From the NCBI GenBank assembly GCA_900661335.1, contig CAACVY010000010.1, forward strand, positions 1 through 48,092: a stretch of DNA of 48,092 nucleotides. The letters run 5' to 3'. The stretch comes from an uncultured bacterium. Lineage in GTDB: Bacteria; Verrucomicrobiota; Kiritimatiellia; PWTM01. A program made the translations under genes and the position numbers. Position 1 is the first letter of the stretch; each line of letters opens with the position of its first letter. The notes under the pieces were generated by a model that worked only from the letters and a program-made list of their open reading frames with translations, was not told the origin of the DNA and did not search any database. Positions 8,393 through 17,174 of the stretch are shown here, one piece after another.

Positions 8393-10819
8393 GTGGCGGA
8401 AAGCAACGATAGAACTACGGCGGGCAATGAGTGGAACGATCCGTTGCGATGGGCGGCGGTAGTCGCACACCAACTAAAGTCTCCCATCGGCGCGGCCGAA
8501 ACGGCCTTGCGAACGGTCGTGGAGGGGTTGGTGGGACCATTGACACCCCAACAGCGTGACTTGCTGTCCCGAGCCGACGTGCGCTTGCAGGAAGCACTCG
8601 AGACTGCGCGCCGCCTGTTGCGCCTGGCCCATCCCGGCGCTGAGGCGCCGGCGTCTTGCGACGTGGCCGCACTCGCGCATGTTGTGGCGCAAAGCGCCAC
8701 GGAGGAAGCCCAACGCCGAACTATCGCGCTCTCTGTAGATGTGCGCGTGCAGCCAGCCCGAGCCTCGATCGGCGAAGAGGCGTTGAGGGAAGTCCTTCGT
8801 GCTCTTCTGGAAAATGCACTCAAGTATACCCCGTCCCATGGGCAGGTCCGGATCCTTGTGGACACGACGGACGGCGGCGAACGTGTTCTCTTAGCTGTGG
8901 GCGATTCGGGACCCGGCGTTCCGCCCGAGGACCGCGACCGGATTTTCGAGCCTTTCTTCCGCGGGCGGTTGTCTGCGCTGAGCTCGACGCCGGGCCTGGG
9001 TTTGGGGTTAGCGCTTGTGCGCGTGCTAGTGACGGCATGTGGCGGGGCGGTGACTGTGACCAACTCCGACCTGGGAGGAGCGGAATTCATCGTCATGCTG
9101 CCGCGCGCGGCGGGGGGGGCGTCCGAGACCGCCACGGCGGAACGTCTGCGGGTGGTGATCGTCGGCGGCGTTGCGGCCGGCCCCAAAGTGGCGTCGAAAG
9201 TCATGCGCCTTCGGCCGGATGCGGAGGTGACCATTATTGAGCGGGGCGAGATCCTTTCGTATGCAGGCTGCGGCCTTCCCTACTACATTAGCGGGGTGGT
9301 GCGCGACCGCCGCGCATTGCTTTCCACGCCGTTGGGAGCGGTCCGTGATCCGATTTTCTTCCAAAACGTCCGCAACGTCACAGTGCTTCGGCGCACGGAG
9401 GCTGAAGAGATTGACCGCTCGAGCCGGCGGGTTCGAGTGCGGAATTTGGAGACCGGCGAGGTTCGCTGGATTGCCTACGACAAGCTCGTGTTGGCCACCG
9501 GCGCGAGGCCAGTGGTGCCGGATCTACCGGGCCGGACGCTTCGGAACATCCACACGTTGCACGGCGTGCACGAGGCCGAGAGCATTCGCCATGCCGTGCT
9601 GGGTGGGCGTGCTCTGGATGTGGTGCTCGTGGGCGGAGGCCTGATCGCCATGGAAATGACCAAGGCCCTGGCGCGGCGGGGTTGCAGAATCACGGTAGTA
9701 GAGCGATTGCCACAGATCCTAAGCATCTTGGACGAGGACATGGCTCGGTTGCTCGAACACCATGTGGAGTCCCACGGCGTTCGGATTCTCACTGATACCG
9801 AGGTCACAGGGTTTCGTGGCGACGGCGTGGTTCGCGCGGTCTTGACCACTCGAGGGGAACTGCCGGCGGACTTAGTGATTATTGCCGCCGGGGTCCGTCC
9901 CGAAACCGCGCTGGCGAGAGCGGCGGGCCTCGAGTTGGGGACAACCGGTGCGATCCGGGTCAACGCTCACATGCAAACCAGCGACCCGGATATTTACGCC
10001 GTGGGTGACTGTGCGGAGACCACGGACATTCTGACCGGTTCGCCCACGTACGTTCCGTTGGGCTCGACGGCCAACAAACAAGGGCGAGTGGCTGCGGTGC
10101 ATATCTGCGGCGGGGAGGACTCGTTCCCTGGGGTGCTTGGCACCGTGGTCTGCGAGGTGTTCGACTATTGCGTCGGCCGGACCGGGCTAACCGAACGCGA
10201 AGCGCGCGAGCGCGGCATGGACGTGGTCGCGGCGTTGTGCGCCGCGCCCGATCGGGAGCATTTTTTGCCCGAGGCCAACTCGCTCATGCTGAAACTGCTC
10301 GTGGACCGTGCGAGCCGGCGAGTGGTGGGGTTGCAAACGCTGGGGCCTGGCGCCGGCGACAAGCGTCTGGATGTGGCGGCCACTGCGATTTTCGCCGGGC
10401 TCACGGTGGACCAACTCGCCAATTTGGATCTCGGCTATGCCCCGCCATATTCTTCGGCTCTAGACAACTTGATCACGGCGTGCAACATCGCGCGCAACAA
10501 GCTGGCGGGCCACATGCCCGGTGTGTCCGCCTTCGTAGTGCGCGAATGGTTGGAGCGGCAAGACGCGATATTGGTGGACGTGAGCACGCCCGGCGAATTC
10601 GCGGAGATGCGAATTCCCGGCGCACGCTTGATGCCGCTGGGCTCGTTGCGGGGTCGGTTGCACGAGTTGCCTCGTGACCAGCGGATTGTCCTGTATTGCC
10701 GCAGTTCTTTGCGCGCCTACGAGGCTTCGATTATCCTTCGTCATGCAGGATACTCGCAGGTCTACGTGCTCGACGGTGGCGTCTTGATGTGGCCGTTCGA
10801 CCGCGTGTATGGCTCATAG
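8393..10819 (+). CDS. Fusion: histidine-kinase core + CoA-disulfide-reductase/NADH-oxidase-like flavoprotein + rhodanese
   Basis: 808 residues, GTG start with GGAGG five bases upstream. Residues 15-240 form a histidine kinase core: H-box VAHQLKSP (His26), N-box ALLENALKYTP (Asn141), DSGPG (171-175), IFEPFF and GLGLGLA (201-207). There is no N-terminal sensor or membrane segment. Residues 252-710 form an FAD/NAD(P) disulfide reductase of the CoA-disulfide-reductase type: VIVGGVAAG (FAD loop), YAGCGLPYYISG with the single redox Cys293, LVGGGLIAMEM (NAD(P) loop), IYAVGDCAE, and the dimerisation signature APPYSSALDNL. Residues 711-808 form a rhodanese domain with active-site Cys769 (YCRSSLRAY). 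CoADR-rhodanese proteins are known; the kinase in front is unusual. Inference: thiol or NAD(P)H redox state controls the kinase. No response regulator is nearby. A TM1266-like gene follows 27 bases downstream. Confidence 0.92.
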   Translation: MAESNDRTTAGNEWNDPLRWAAVVAHQLKSPIGAAETALRTVVEGLVGPLTPQQRDLLSRADVRLQEALETARRLLRLAHPGAEAPASCDVAALAHVVAQSATEEAQRRTIALSVDVRVQPARASIGEEALREVLRALLENALKYTPSHGQVRILVDTTDGGERVLLAVGDSGPGVPPEDRDRIFEPFFRGRLSALSSTPGLGLGLALVRVLVTACGGAVTVTNSDLGGAEFIVMLPRAAGGASETATAERLRVVIVGGVAAGPKVASKVMRLRPDAEVTIIERGEILSYAGCGLPYYISGVVRDRRALLSTPLGAVRDPIFFQNVRNVTVLRRTEAEEIDRSSRRVRVRNLETGEVRWIAYDKLVLATGARPVVPDLPGRTLRNIHTLHGVHEAESIRHAVLGGRALDVVLVGGGLIAMEMTKALARRGCRITVVERLPQILSILDEDMARLLEHHVESHGVRILTDTEVTGFRGDGVVRAVLTTRGELPADLVIIAAGVRPETALARAAGLELGTTGAIRVNAHMQTSDPDIYAVGDCAETTDILTGSPTYVPLGSTANKQGRVAAVHICGGEDSFPGVLGTVVCEVFDYCVGRTGLTEREARERGMDVVAALCAAPDREHFLPEANSLMLKLLVDRASRRVVGLQTLGPGAGDKRLDVAATAIFAGLTVDQLANLDLGYAPPYSSALDNLITACNIARNKLAGHMPGVSAFVVREWLERQDAILVDVSTPGEFAEMRIPGARLMPLGSLRGRLHELPRDQRIVLYCRSSLRAYEASIILRHAGYSQVYVLDGGVLMWPFDRVYGS

Positions 10820-10846
10820 AGCCGGAAGGACAGAAAGGAGAGAGCT

Positions 10847-11173
10847 ATGAAGGTCCGATCCCCCACAGGGAACAACGTAGGCTCACTTCCCGACCATGTT
10901 CTATTGGTGGTCCACGTGAGTCAGCGCACTCGGCAAGCCTCGAAAATTCAGGCGGTGCTCACCCGGTTCGGTGACATCATTCACACCCGTCTGGGACTTC
11001 ATGACACCCACGGTGGGCCAGGCACACCGGATGGACTCATCGTGCTCGCACTGCAAGGAGCCGAAAAGGATATGTCAGGATTGACTGACGCATTGCGGAG
11101 CATTCGTGGCGTCGAGGTGACTCTGGTGCGATTCTCGCACCGGCCGAACCGTTCTGCATCGCCGACGGCATGA
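10847..11173 (+). CDS. TM1266-like (ACT-like) putative iron-only hydrogenase system regulator
   Basis: 108 residues with AGGAGAG upstream of ATG 10847, 27 bases after the fusion gene and so probably co-transcribed. The pattern VVHVSQRTRQASKIQAVLTR followed by FGDIIHTRLGL...GLIVLALQG...LTDALRSIRGVEV matches small ferredoxin-like-fold proteins of the TM1266 family. These are usually found beside the [FeFe]-hydrogenase maturation genes hydE, hydF and hydG. The N-terminus is slightly long for the family. The molecular function is unproven; effector-binding or nickel/redox-type regulation has been proposed by analogy. No hydrogenase gene lies in the window. Confidence 0.75.
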   Translation: MKVRSPTGNNVGSLPDHVLLVVHVSQRTRQASKIQAVLTRFGDIIHTRLGLHDTHGGPGTPDGLIVLALQGAEKDMSGLTDALRSIRGVEVTLVRFSHRPNRSASPTA

Positions 11174-11239
11174 GGGCCCTCGGCGTGGACAGTAGATCGG
11201 AGTTCTGAAATGGTAGCGAATCATAGGAGAACCATCCCG

Positions 11240-13213
11240 ATGCAGCTACGATGGTGGACAATCGCATTGGTGAGCACGTGGGTCCTCTCGGCGCACGCCC
11301 AAACCAACCCAGTCCATCGCATCACGTCCCCCGACGGCGCTATCGAAGTCCAGATTACTTTGCAGCCCGCCTTGAGCTGGACGGTGCGAGCCTATCCGAC
11401 CGGTGTCATCGGAGCACAGCCGGTCGAAATCTTGCCACGGTCCCCATTGGGCGTGATTCGGGACGACCACGCGTTCGTTTCGAACCTGTGCCTTCTTCGG
11501 GCCGAGCGCGTCCATCGGGTGGACGAGTACGAGATGCCGCACGGCAAGCGACGGCATTGCCGGTACGAGTACCACGAGTTGCGGCTCAGTGTGACCAACC
11601 CGGCGGGCCGGCCGATGGATCTAGTGTGTCGCGTATCCGACGACGCAGTGGCGCTGCGGTACGAGTTTCCCGATCGGAGTGCAGAACCGCGCAAAATTCT
11701 TCGCGAGCTCACTGGGTGGGCGTGGCCCGAAGGCTCGCGCATATGGGTCCAGCCATCGGATCGGGTGACGCAATGGACACCCGCCTACGAGCGGTATTAT
11801 TTGAACGGGGCGCCACTAAGCGCGTTGGCGACCAACGCTCAGGGCTGGGCATTTCCCGCGCTCCTGCGCGTTGAGCCGAGCCATGCCTGGGCGCTGGTGA
11901 CAGAGGCGGCGGTGGACGAGGGATACTGCGGTGGGCGTTTGCGATGGGATGCCGAGGCCTCGTTGCTTCGGATCGGTTGGCCTGAGGCGGACGAAGGAAA
12001 CAAGACGGACCCGATCGAGCCCTCGTCCCGGCTGCCGTGGCGCACGCCGTGGCGAGTTATCGTTTTGGGTTGGACGCCGGGGCCGATCGTGGAAAGCACG
12101 GTGGTGCAAGACCTGAATCCTCCGGCGAAACGGTCGTTGCCTTCATGGGTACGACCCGGACGCGTGGCGTGGAGCTGGTGGTCCGATCCAGAGAGCCCGC
12201 GTCATCCCGAGCGCATGCGGCCGTTCATCGAATGGGCGGCGCAGATGGGCTGGGAGTATTTCTTGGTGGATGCCAATTGGAACTACGTGCCTGAACGCGA
12301 GATCCTGGACCTCTGCCGGTTTGCGCGGGAACGAAACGTGCGCCTGCTGTTCTGGTACAACTCCGGCGGACCGCACAACACGGTGTTGGAGGCGCCACGC
12401 GACCGCATGATGCCGGCGGAAGTGCGGCGCCGCGAGATGGCATGGTTGAAGAGTATTGGCGCGGCGGGCATCAAGGTGGATTTTTTCCAGAGTGACAAGC
12501 AGTCTGTGATTGGCCTGTATCATGAGATTTTGCGCGACGCCGCCGAGTTTCAGCTCATGGTCAGCTTCCATGGCTGCACGGTGCCTCGCGGGTGGAGTCG
12601 GACGTATCCGCATTTGATGACGATGGAGGCCGTGCGGGGCGAGGAATGCTACATCTTCGACGCAACGTATCCGGCGGAAGCGCCCGTGCAAAACACGATC
12701 TTGCCGTTCACGCGGAACGTCGTCGGGCCGATGGACTACACTCCGGTCACCATCACGGACCAAAAATACCCGCGCCTGACTTCGACCGCACACGAGTTGG
12801 CCTTGGCGGTGCTATTCGAGTCGGGATGGATCCACTTTGCCGATCGTCCCGAGGGCTATCGCTGCTTGCCGCCGGCGGCGGTGGAGTATCTCCGCCGAGT
12901 GCCCGCCGCGTGGGATGAGATTCGGTGGTTGGACGGACGCCCGGGCGAGTGGGTGGCGTTGGCGCGGCGGCGTGGCGAGACGTGGTTCTTGGCGGTGATC
13001 CAGAGTGGTTCGGAGCCGCTCGAGGTGCAGTTGCGCCAGTCGTTTCTCGCGCCCGGCGTGGAGTATCGATGGACGGCGGTCGGGGACGGCGCTTCGTCGC
13101 GCGAAGTCAGCGAGTGGCGTGGGGTCGGGCGGTTCCCTGAATTGCTCAACATCCGTCTGGGGCCCCGGGGTGGGTGGGTTGGATGGTGTTCTCCGAAAAG
13201 CGCCTCGAGATGA
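11240..13213 (+). CDS. Secreted GH97 glycoside hydrolase, probably retaining (alpha-galactosidase-type)
   Basis: 657 residues from ATG 11240 (AGGAG ten bases upstream); an in-frame ATG at 11210 would lengthen the signal peptide. Signal peptide MQLRWWTIALVSTWVLSAHA. An N-terminal beta-sandwich (about 25-280) is followed by the (beta/alpha)8 barrel starting near WSWWSDPESP. IKVDFFQSDKQ carries an Asp (about residue 414) at the place of the nucleophile in retaining GH97 enzymes, and MTMEAVRGEE supplies acid/base candidates. Inverting SusB-type enzymes have Glu residues instead, so a retaining alpha-galactosidase-like activity is the better guess. ATGA overlap with the GH106 gene. Confidence 0.9.
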   Translation: MQLRWWTIALVSTWVLSAHAQTNPVHRITSPDGAIEVQITLQPALSWTVRAYPTGVIGAQPVEILPRSPLGVIRDDHAFVSNLCLLRAERVHRVDEYEMPHGKRRHCRYEYHELRLSVTNPAGRPMDLVCRVSDDAVALRYEFPDRSAEPRKILRELTGWAWPEGSRIWVQPSDRVTQWTPAYERYYLNGAPLSALATNAQGWAFPALLRVEPSHAWALVTEAAVDEGYCGGRLRWDAEASLLRIGWPEADEGNKTDPIEPSSRLPWRTPWRVIVLGWTPGPIVESTVVQDLNPPAKRSLPSWVRPGRVAWSWWSDPESPRHPERMRPFIEWAAQMGWEYFLVDANWNYVPEREILDLCRFARERNVRLLFWYNSGGPHNTVLEAPRDRMMPAEVRRREMAWLKSIGAAGIKVDFFQSDKQSVIGLYHEILRDAAEFQLMVSFHGCTVPRGWSRTYPHLMTMEAVRGEECYIFDATYPAEAPVQNTILPFTRNVVGPMDYTPVTITDQKYPRLTSTAHELALAVLFESGWIHFADRPEGYRCLPPAAVEYLRRVPAAWDEIRWLDGRPGEWVALARRRGETWFLAVIQSGSEPLEVQLRQSFLAPGVEYRWTAVGDGASSREVSEWRGVGRFPELLNIRLGPRGGWVGWCSPKSASR

Positions 13214-16200
13214 AGCCATGTGAGATCAACGCTCGCCGCCCTGCCGGCGCGTGTGTGGCGGCCTGGATAGCGGTGCTCGCGCTCGTAGGCGCAGGGCTCG
13301 CGCTGGCGGCGCAGGCCGATGAACTCGAGCAATCCTTTCGCGAGCCGCCACCTTCGGCGCGAGTGCGATGCTGGTGGTGGTGGCTGAATAGCCACGTGGA
13401 TGCCGGGGCGATTGCCCGCGACTTGCGCGAAATGCACCGCATGGGCATGGGTGGGGCCGCGATCTTCGATGCGGACGGTTCCTCGCAGGACGGCAACCGG
13501 CAGGTTCCGGCCGGCCCAACGTTCGCATCGGACGAGTGGAAACGACTGTTCCGTTTCGCGCTGGATGAAGCTTCGCGCTACGGCCTCGAGATGAGCCTCA
13601 ACATCATGAGCGGATGGAACCTCGGCGGCCCGCACGTTCAGCCCCGCGATTCCACGCGCCGGTTGGTGTGGTCGGAGACCGTAGTCGAGGGCGGACGGGA
13701 GATCGAGATCGCGCTACCTGCCCCGCCGAGCCGTGAGGGCGTGTGCGACGACGTGGCGGCCGTGGCGTTTCCACTGCCGGCGGCACCCCGCATGGAGGTT
13801 CAAGCCAACGGATCGCAAGAAGGGTCCTCAGTGGAGAACCTCACGGACGGCCGACCGGAGACGTTTTGGGTGTCGCGCGGCGGGCGCCCAGGCGAGGGGC
13901 CCACGCCGTCGGATCCTGTGGTTTTGGAAGCGCGCATTCAACCTGCCGTACTCGTGGATGGTTGCGAGTTGATGGGACGTCCGAACTATGGCCCCAAGAG
14001 TGGTTTCGTCCAGGTGGCCATAGGGTCCACGTCGCGGACCGTTGCCACATTCACGAACGCCCCGAGGGAGGGGACAATTCGTCCCTCCTGGCCTGCGGTG
14101 TCCGCTGAGGTCATTCGGGTGGTCATCACGGGGTCGTGGGATCCGAAGCATCCAGACTCGCCGCGAAATGTTCAGGTGGTAGAGTGGGGCCTGGTTCGAG
14201 CCGGACGTCCGTTGGAGTGGAAGCTGGGCGTGGCCGGGCGAATCACGCGGTTCGAGGAGAAAACGTATCGGAAATATCCAGGCCAATTCAACGCGCCACC
14301 CGCGGAGCATCTGATTCAACCCGAAGAGTCAGTCCAGGGCGAGTCGGCGATTGCGCTGCGCGACGTGGTGGTCTTCCATCCGCACCAGTTCGCGAACGGC
14401 CGCTTGCGGTGGAACGCGCCGCCGGGTCGCTGGATGGTCCTACGATTCGCGAGCACGGTGGCCGGTTCGCGGGTATCCACTCACAGTGCCGGTTGGGGTG
14501 GGTGGGCGGTGGATCACTTGGACCCGTTCCAGGTGGATCGCTATTGGCGCCAGGTGGTGGACGGCCTTCTCGACGCCGCGGGCCCGCATGTGGGAAGGAC
14601 CTTGGCGGGCGTGCAGACGGACAGCTGGGAGTTGGGGCCGATCAACTGGACGCGGGCGATGCCCCAGGAGTTCGCCCGGCGGCGCGGCTATGACCTGCAC
14701 CCCTGGTTGCCTGCGATGGCAGGCTGGGTGGTGGAAGACCGCGAGCGTTCGAATCGGTTTTTGGCGGACTTCCGGCGCACCCTCGGCGATCTATTTGCCG
14801 AGCACGTTCGGCGTCTGGCGGAGTTGGCGCACAGCCGGGGCTTGAAGTTGCAGTCCGAAACGGGGGGACCACACGCGGCTCCGATTGACGCGCTGCAGAC
14901 GATGGGATTGTGCGATTATCCCACTGGTGAGTTCTGGACGCGCAATGACCGCCACCGCATCGGCGACAATTTCCGTTTCTTCATCAAGCAAGGGGCCAGC
15001 GCGGCCCATCTGTATGGTCACCGGCGTGTTCAGGCCGAGTCGTTCACGTCCATCGGACCGCATTGGGAGCGAGCACCACGAGATCTGAAGCACGATTTGG
15101 ACCGCGCGTTCTGCGAAGGGCTGAACCACATGATGCTCCACACGTTCACGTGCTCGCCGGAGTCCGCTGGTTTGCCCGGCCAGGAATATTTCGCGGGCAC
15201 GCACTTCAACCCCAACGTGACGTGGTGGCCTCGCGCGGATGGGTTTTTCCGCTACGTACATCGGTGCCAGGCGCTGCTCCAAACCGGATGGTTTGTGGCG
15301 GATGTCCTTCACTACTACGGCGACCATGTACCCAATTTCGTGCGGCTACGGGAAGACAATCCGGCCGGCGTGTGGCCCGACTATGACTACGACGTGGTTA
15401 ACCTGGATGCGCTCTTGAACCGCGTGGAGGCACGCGACAGGCGCTTGGTGTTGCCGGATGGAATGACCTACCGTGTGCTCTCGCTGCCCGCCGTTCCAGT
15501 CCTTTCGCTCGAGGCTCTGCGCAAAGTGGCTCGGCTGGTCGAAGCCGGCGTGCCGGTGGTCGGGCCGCGGCCCGTCCACCGCAGTGGCCTCTCCGGCGGC
15601 GATGCCGCCGACCGCGAGTTCGCGGAGTTGGTCGAGCGAATGTGGGGCGCGGGCCGGATCTCCACGCAGAGCGTTCGGAAGGTTCTCGCTGACCTCGGAG
15701 TGCAGCCGGACGTGATTGTGCGAGGCGGTAGCCCCGGAGCCTTTATCGATCGCATCCATCGGCGAACCCCTGACGCCGACATCTACTTTGTGGCCAACCG
15801 TTGGCGTTGGGCAGACGTGTCGGACACTCGCTACTACCGGCGGTTCGATCCTTGGGACCGATACGAGGAAGTGGTCGTCTCGTTCCGGGTGGATGGGAAG
15901 GAGCCTGAATTTTGGGATGCCATGACCGGCCGCATTTGTCCGTGTCCGATGTGGCAGTCGGCGGGCGGGCGAACGGACGTGCCGATTCGGTTCGGGCCGG
16001 AAGGCTCGATCTTTGTCGTCTTCCGACATGCACCGACGCGTCCTCACGTGGTCGAGGTCGTGCACAACGGCCGTCGCGTGTTGCCGCGCGAGTCGTCCTC
16101 GGTTGCACCCGCCTGGCCGGAGGTGACGGTGGAGGCAGACGAATCTCACCAAGTTTGGCTGGAGGCGAGTGTACCTAGGCTATACGACGTGATTTGGAGC

Positions 16201-16749
16201 CACGGTGCGACCAGCCGAGTTCAAATCGCTCACTCCCCGATTGTGGTCCCCGTTTCGGGCCCTTGGACGGTTCGTTTCTTGGATGGTCGGGGCGCGCCGT
16301 CGGAAGTGCGTTGGCCGGAACTGTTGGATTGGACGGCCGCGTCGGACCCGAACATTCGCTACTACTCCGGGCGTGCGCTGTACGAAGCAGCTTGGGTTCA
16401 CGACCGCGATCCCGCGGCCGGTTCGATGCGCTGGTATGTGGACCTCGGGCAGCTGCATGAAATTGGCGGGGCGCAGCTCAATGGGCAGGATCTGGGCACG
16501 GTTTGGCTGCCCCCGTATCGGGTGGACGTTACCGACCAATTGCGTGGCGGAACCAACCGGTTGGTCGTTGAGGTGATCAACTGTTGGGCGAACCGGTTAA
16601 TTGGTGATGCGCGGCGCCCGCCGAGCGAACGAGTAACGCGGACCAACATCACAAAGTTTGAGCGAACCGAAGTACCGCTGCGCCCCTCTGGACTGTTCGG
16701 GCCGGTGGTGGTGTACGGTCGTCCGCGGGTGCAAGTGGACCTTCCCTGA
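13210..16749 (+). CDS. Secreted GH106-like alpha-L-rhamnosidase
   Basis: About 1179 residues. The start at 13210 overlaps the GH97 stop (ATGA) and gives a signal peptide (AAWIAVLALVGAGLALAAQA). Typical GH106 features are the early CWWWWLNSHVDAGAIARDLR motif and MGMGGAAIFDAD, then MSLNIMSGWNLGGP. The central LQSETGGP...GLCDYPTGEFW segment holds a conserved glutamate region. A C-terminal beta-sandwich (LNGQDLGTVWLPPYRVDVTD) resembles the GH2-type galactose-binding fold common in this family. The enzyme should remove terminal alpha-L-rhamnose from pectin- or gum-like glycans; the exact linkage cannot be read from sequence. It is paired with GH97, so the two probably act on the same substrate. 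Confidence 0.85.
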   Translation: MKPCEINARRPAGACVAAWIAVLALVGAGLALAAQADELEQSFREPPPSARVRCWWWWLNSHVDAGAIARDLREMHRMGMGGAAIFDADGSSQDGNRQVPAGPTFASDEWKRLFRFALDEASRYGLEMSLNIMSGWNLGGPHVQPRDSTRRLVWSETVVEGGREIEIALPAPPSREGVCDDVAAVAFPLPAAPRMEVQANGSQEGSSVENLTDGRPETFWVSRGGRPGEGPTPSDPVVLEARIQPAVLVDGCELMGRPNYGPKSGFVQVAIGSTSRTVATFTNAPREGTIRPSWPAVSAEVIRVVITGSWDPKHPDSPRNVQVVEWGLVRAGRPLEWKLGVAGRITRFEEKTYRKYPGQFNAPPAEHLIQPEESVQGESAIALRDVVVFHPHQFANGRLRWNAPPGRWMVLRFASTVAGSRVSTHSAGWGGWAVDHLDPFQVDRYWRQVVDGLLDAAGPHVGRTLAGVQTDSWELGPINWTRAMPQEFARRRGYDLHPWLPAMAGWVVEDRERSNRFLADFRRTLGDLFAEHVRRLAELAHSRGLKLQSETGGPHAAPIDALQTMGLCDYPTGEFWTRNDRHRIGDNFRFFIKQGASAAHLYGHRRVQAESFTSIGPHWERAPRDLKHDLDRAFCEGLNHMMLHTFTCSPESAGLPGQEYFAGTHFNPNVTWWPRADGFFRYVHRCQALLQTGWFVADVLHYYGDHVPNFVRLREDNPAGVWPDYDYDVVNLDALLNRVEARDRRLVLPDGMTYRVLSLPAVPVLSLEALRKVARLVEAGVPVVGPRPVHRSGLSGGDAADREFAELVERMWGAGRISTQSVRKVLADLGVQPDVIVRGGSPGAFIDRIHRRTPDADIYFVANRWRWADVSDTRYYRRFDPWDRYEEVVVSFRVDGKEPEFWDAMTGRICPCPMWQSAGGRTDVPIRFGPEGSIFVVFRHAPTRPHVVEVVHNGRRVLPRESSSVAPAWPEVTVEADESHQVWLEASVPRLYDVIWSHGATSRVQIAHSPIVVPVSGPWTVRFLDGRGAPSEVRWPELLDWTAASDPNIRYYSGRALYEAAWVHDRDPAAGSMRWYVDLGQLHEIGGAQLNGQDLGTVWLPPYRVDVTDQLRGGTNRLVVEVINCWANRLIGDARRPPSERVTRTNITKFERTEVPLRPSGLFGPVVVYGRPRVQVDLP

Positions 16750-17174
16750 ACTGTTGCATGGAGGTTCATACAGGTCGGATCACGTCCGACGGACACGCGC
16801 TCCGTTCCGCCGCCGGCTGGGGGGCCGACATGCGTCGGTCATTTAATGCTCACGTTCCAAAGCTTGGACGAATTTCGGCCGAATCCGTCCAAGGTTTGGA
16901 CGCGACTTGCGGAATCCGTCCAAGGTTTGGACGCACCAGCCCGGCGATGTTCCGATGATTGGACGCGATGACGGTGAATTTTTCCAAGGATTGGAAGTTG
17001 GCGGAACCTGGCTGGCGGCCGACGGTGTTCGATCGCGATCGCATGGTCCTAGTCTCGCGCTTCGATATGACCCGGACAACAGGGCGAGGCGAGTTTCGCG
17101 CCTTGGGTCGGCCGTGGATCCGGAGTGCATGAGCGCAGACGGTGGGTTCAAACGGCCGTGCTCGAGGGCGACGT
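16750..17174. other. Convergent intergenic region carrying a palindrome array
   Basis: The end of the GH106 gene (plus) faces the end of plsC (minus) across 425 bases. The right half (about 17000-17174) shows no gene, terminator or motif. The left half contains the 16856-16996 array. Because both flanking genes end here, the region should not need promoters. Confidence 0.7.
16856..16996. repeat. Five TCCAA-N3-TTGGA palindromes at 31-32 bp spacing
   Basis: Cores start at 16856 (TCCAA-AGC-TTGGA), 16888 and 16919 (both TCCAA-GGT-TTGGA), 16951 (TCCGA-TGA-TTGGA) and 16983 (TCCAA-GGA-TTGGA). The steps are 32, 31, 32 and 32 bases, close to three turns of B-DNA. The first four are followed by CG, and GAATCCG precedes copies 2 and 3, so the unit is a diverged tandem repeat with the palindrome best conserved. 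The phasing puts all copies on one face of the helix, as expected for cooperative binding of a dimeric protein. Confidence 0.85.

Noticed and set aside
16856-16996. CRISPR array
   Set aside because: The conserved core is only 13 bases, the rest of each unit is itself partly conserved, and no cas gene is present.
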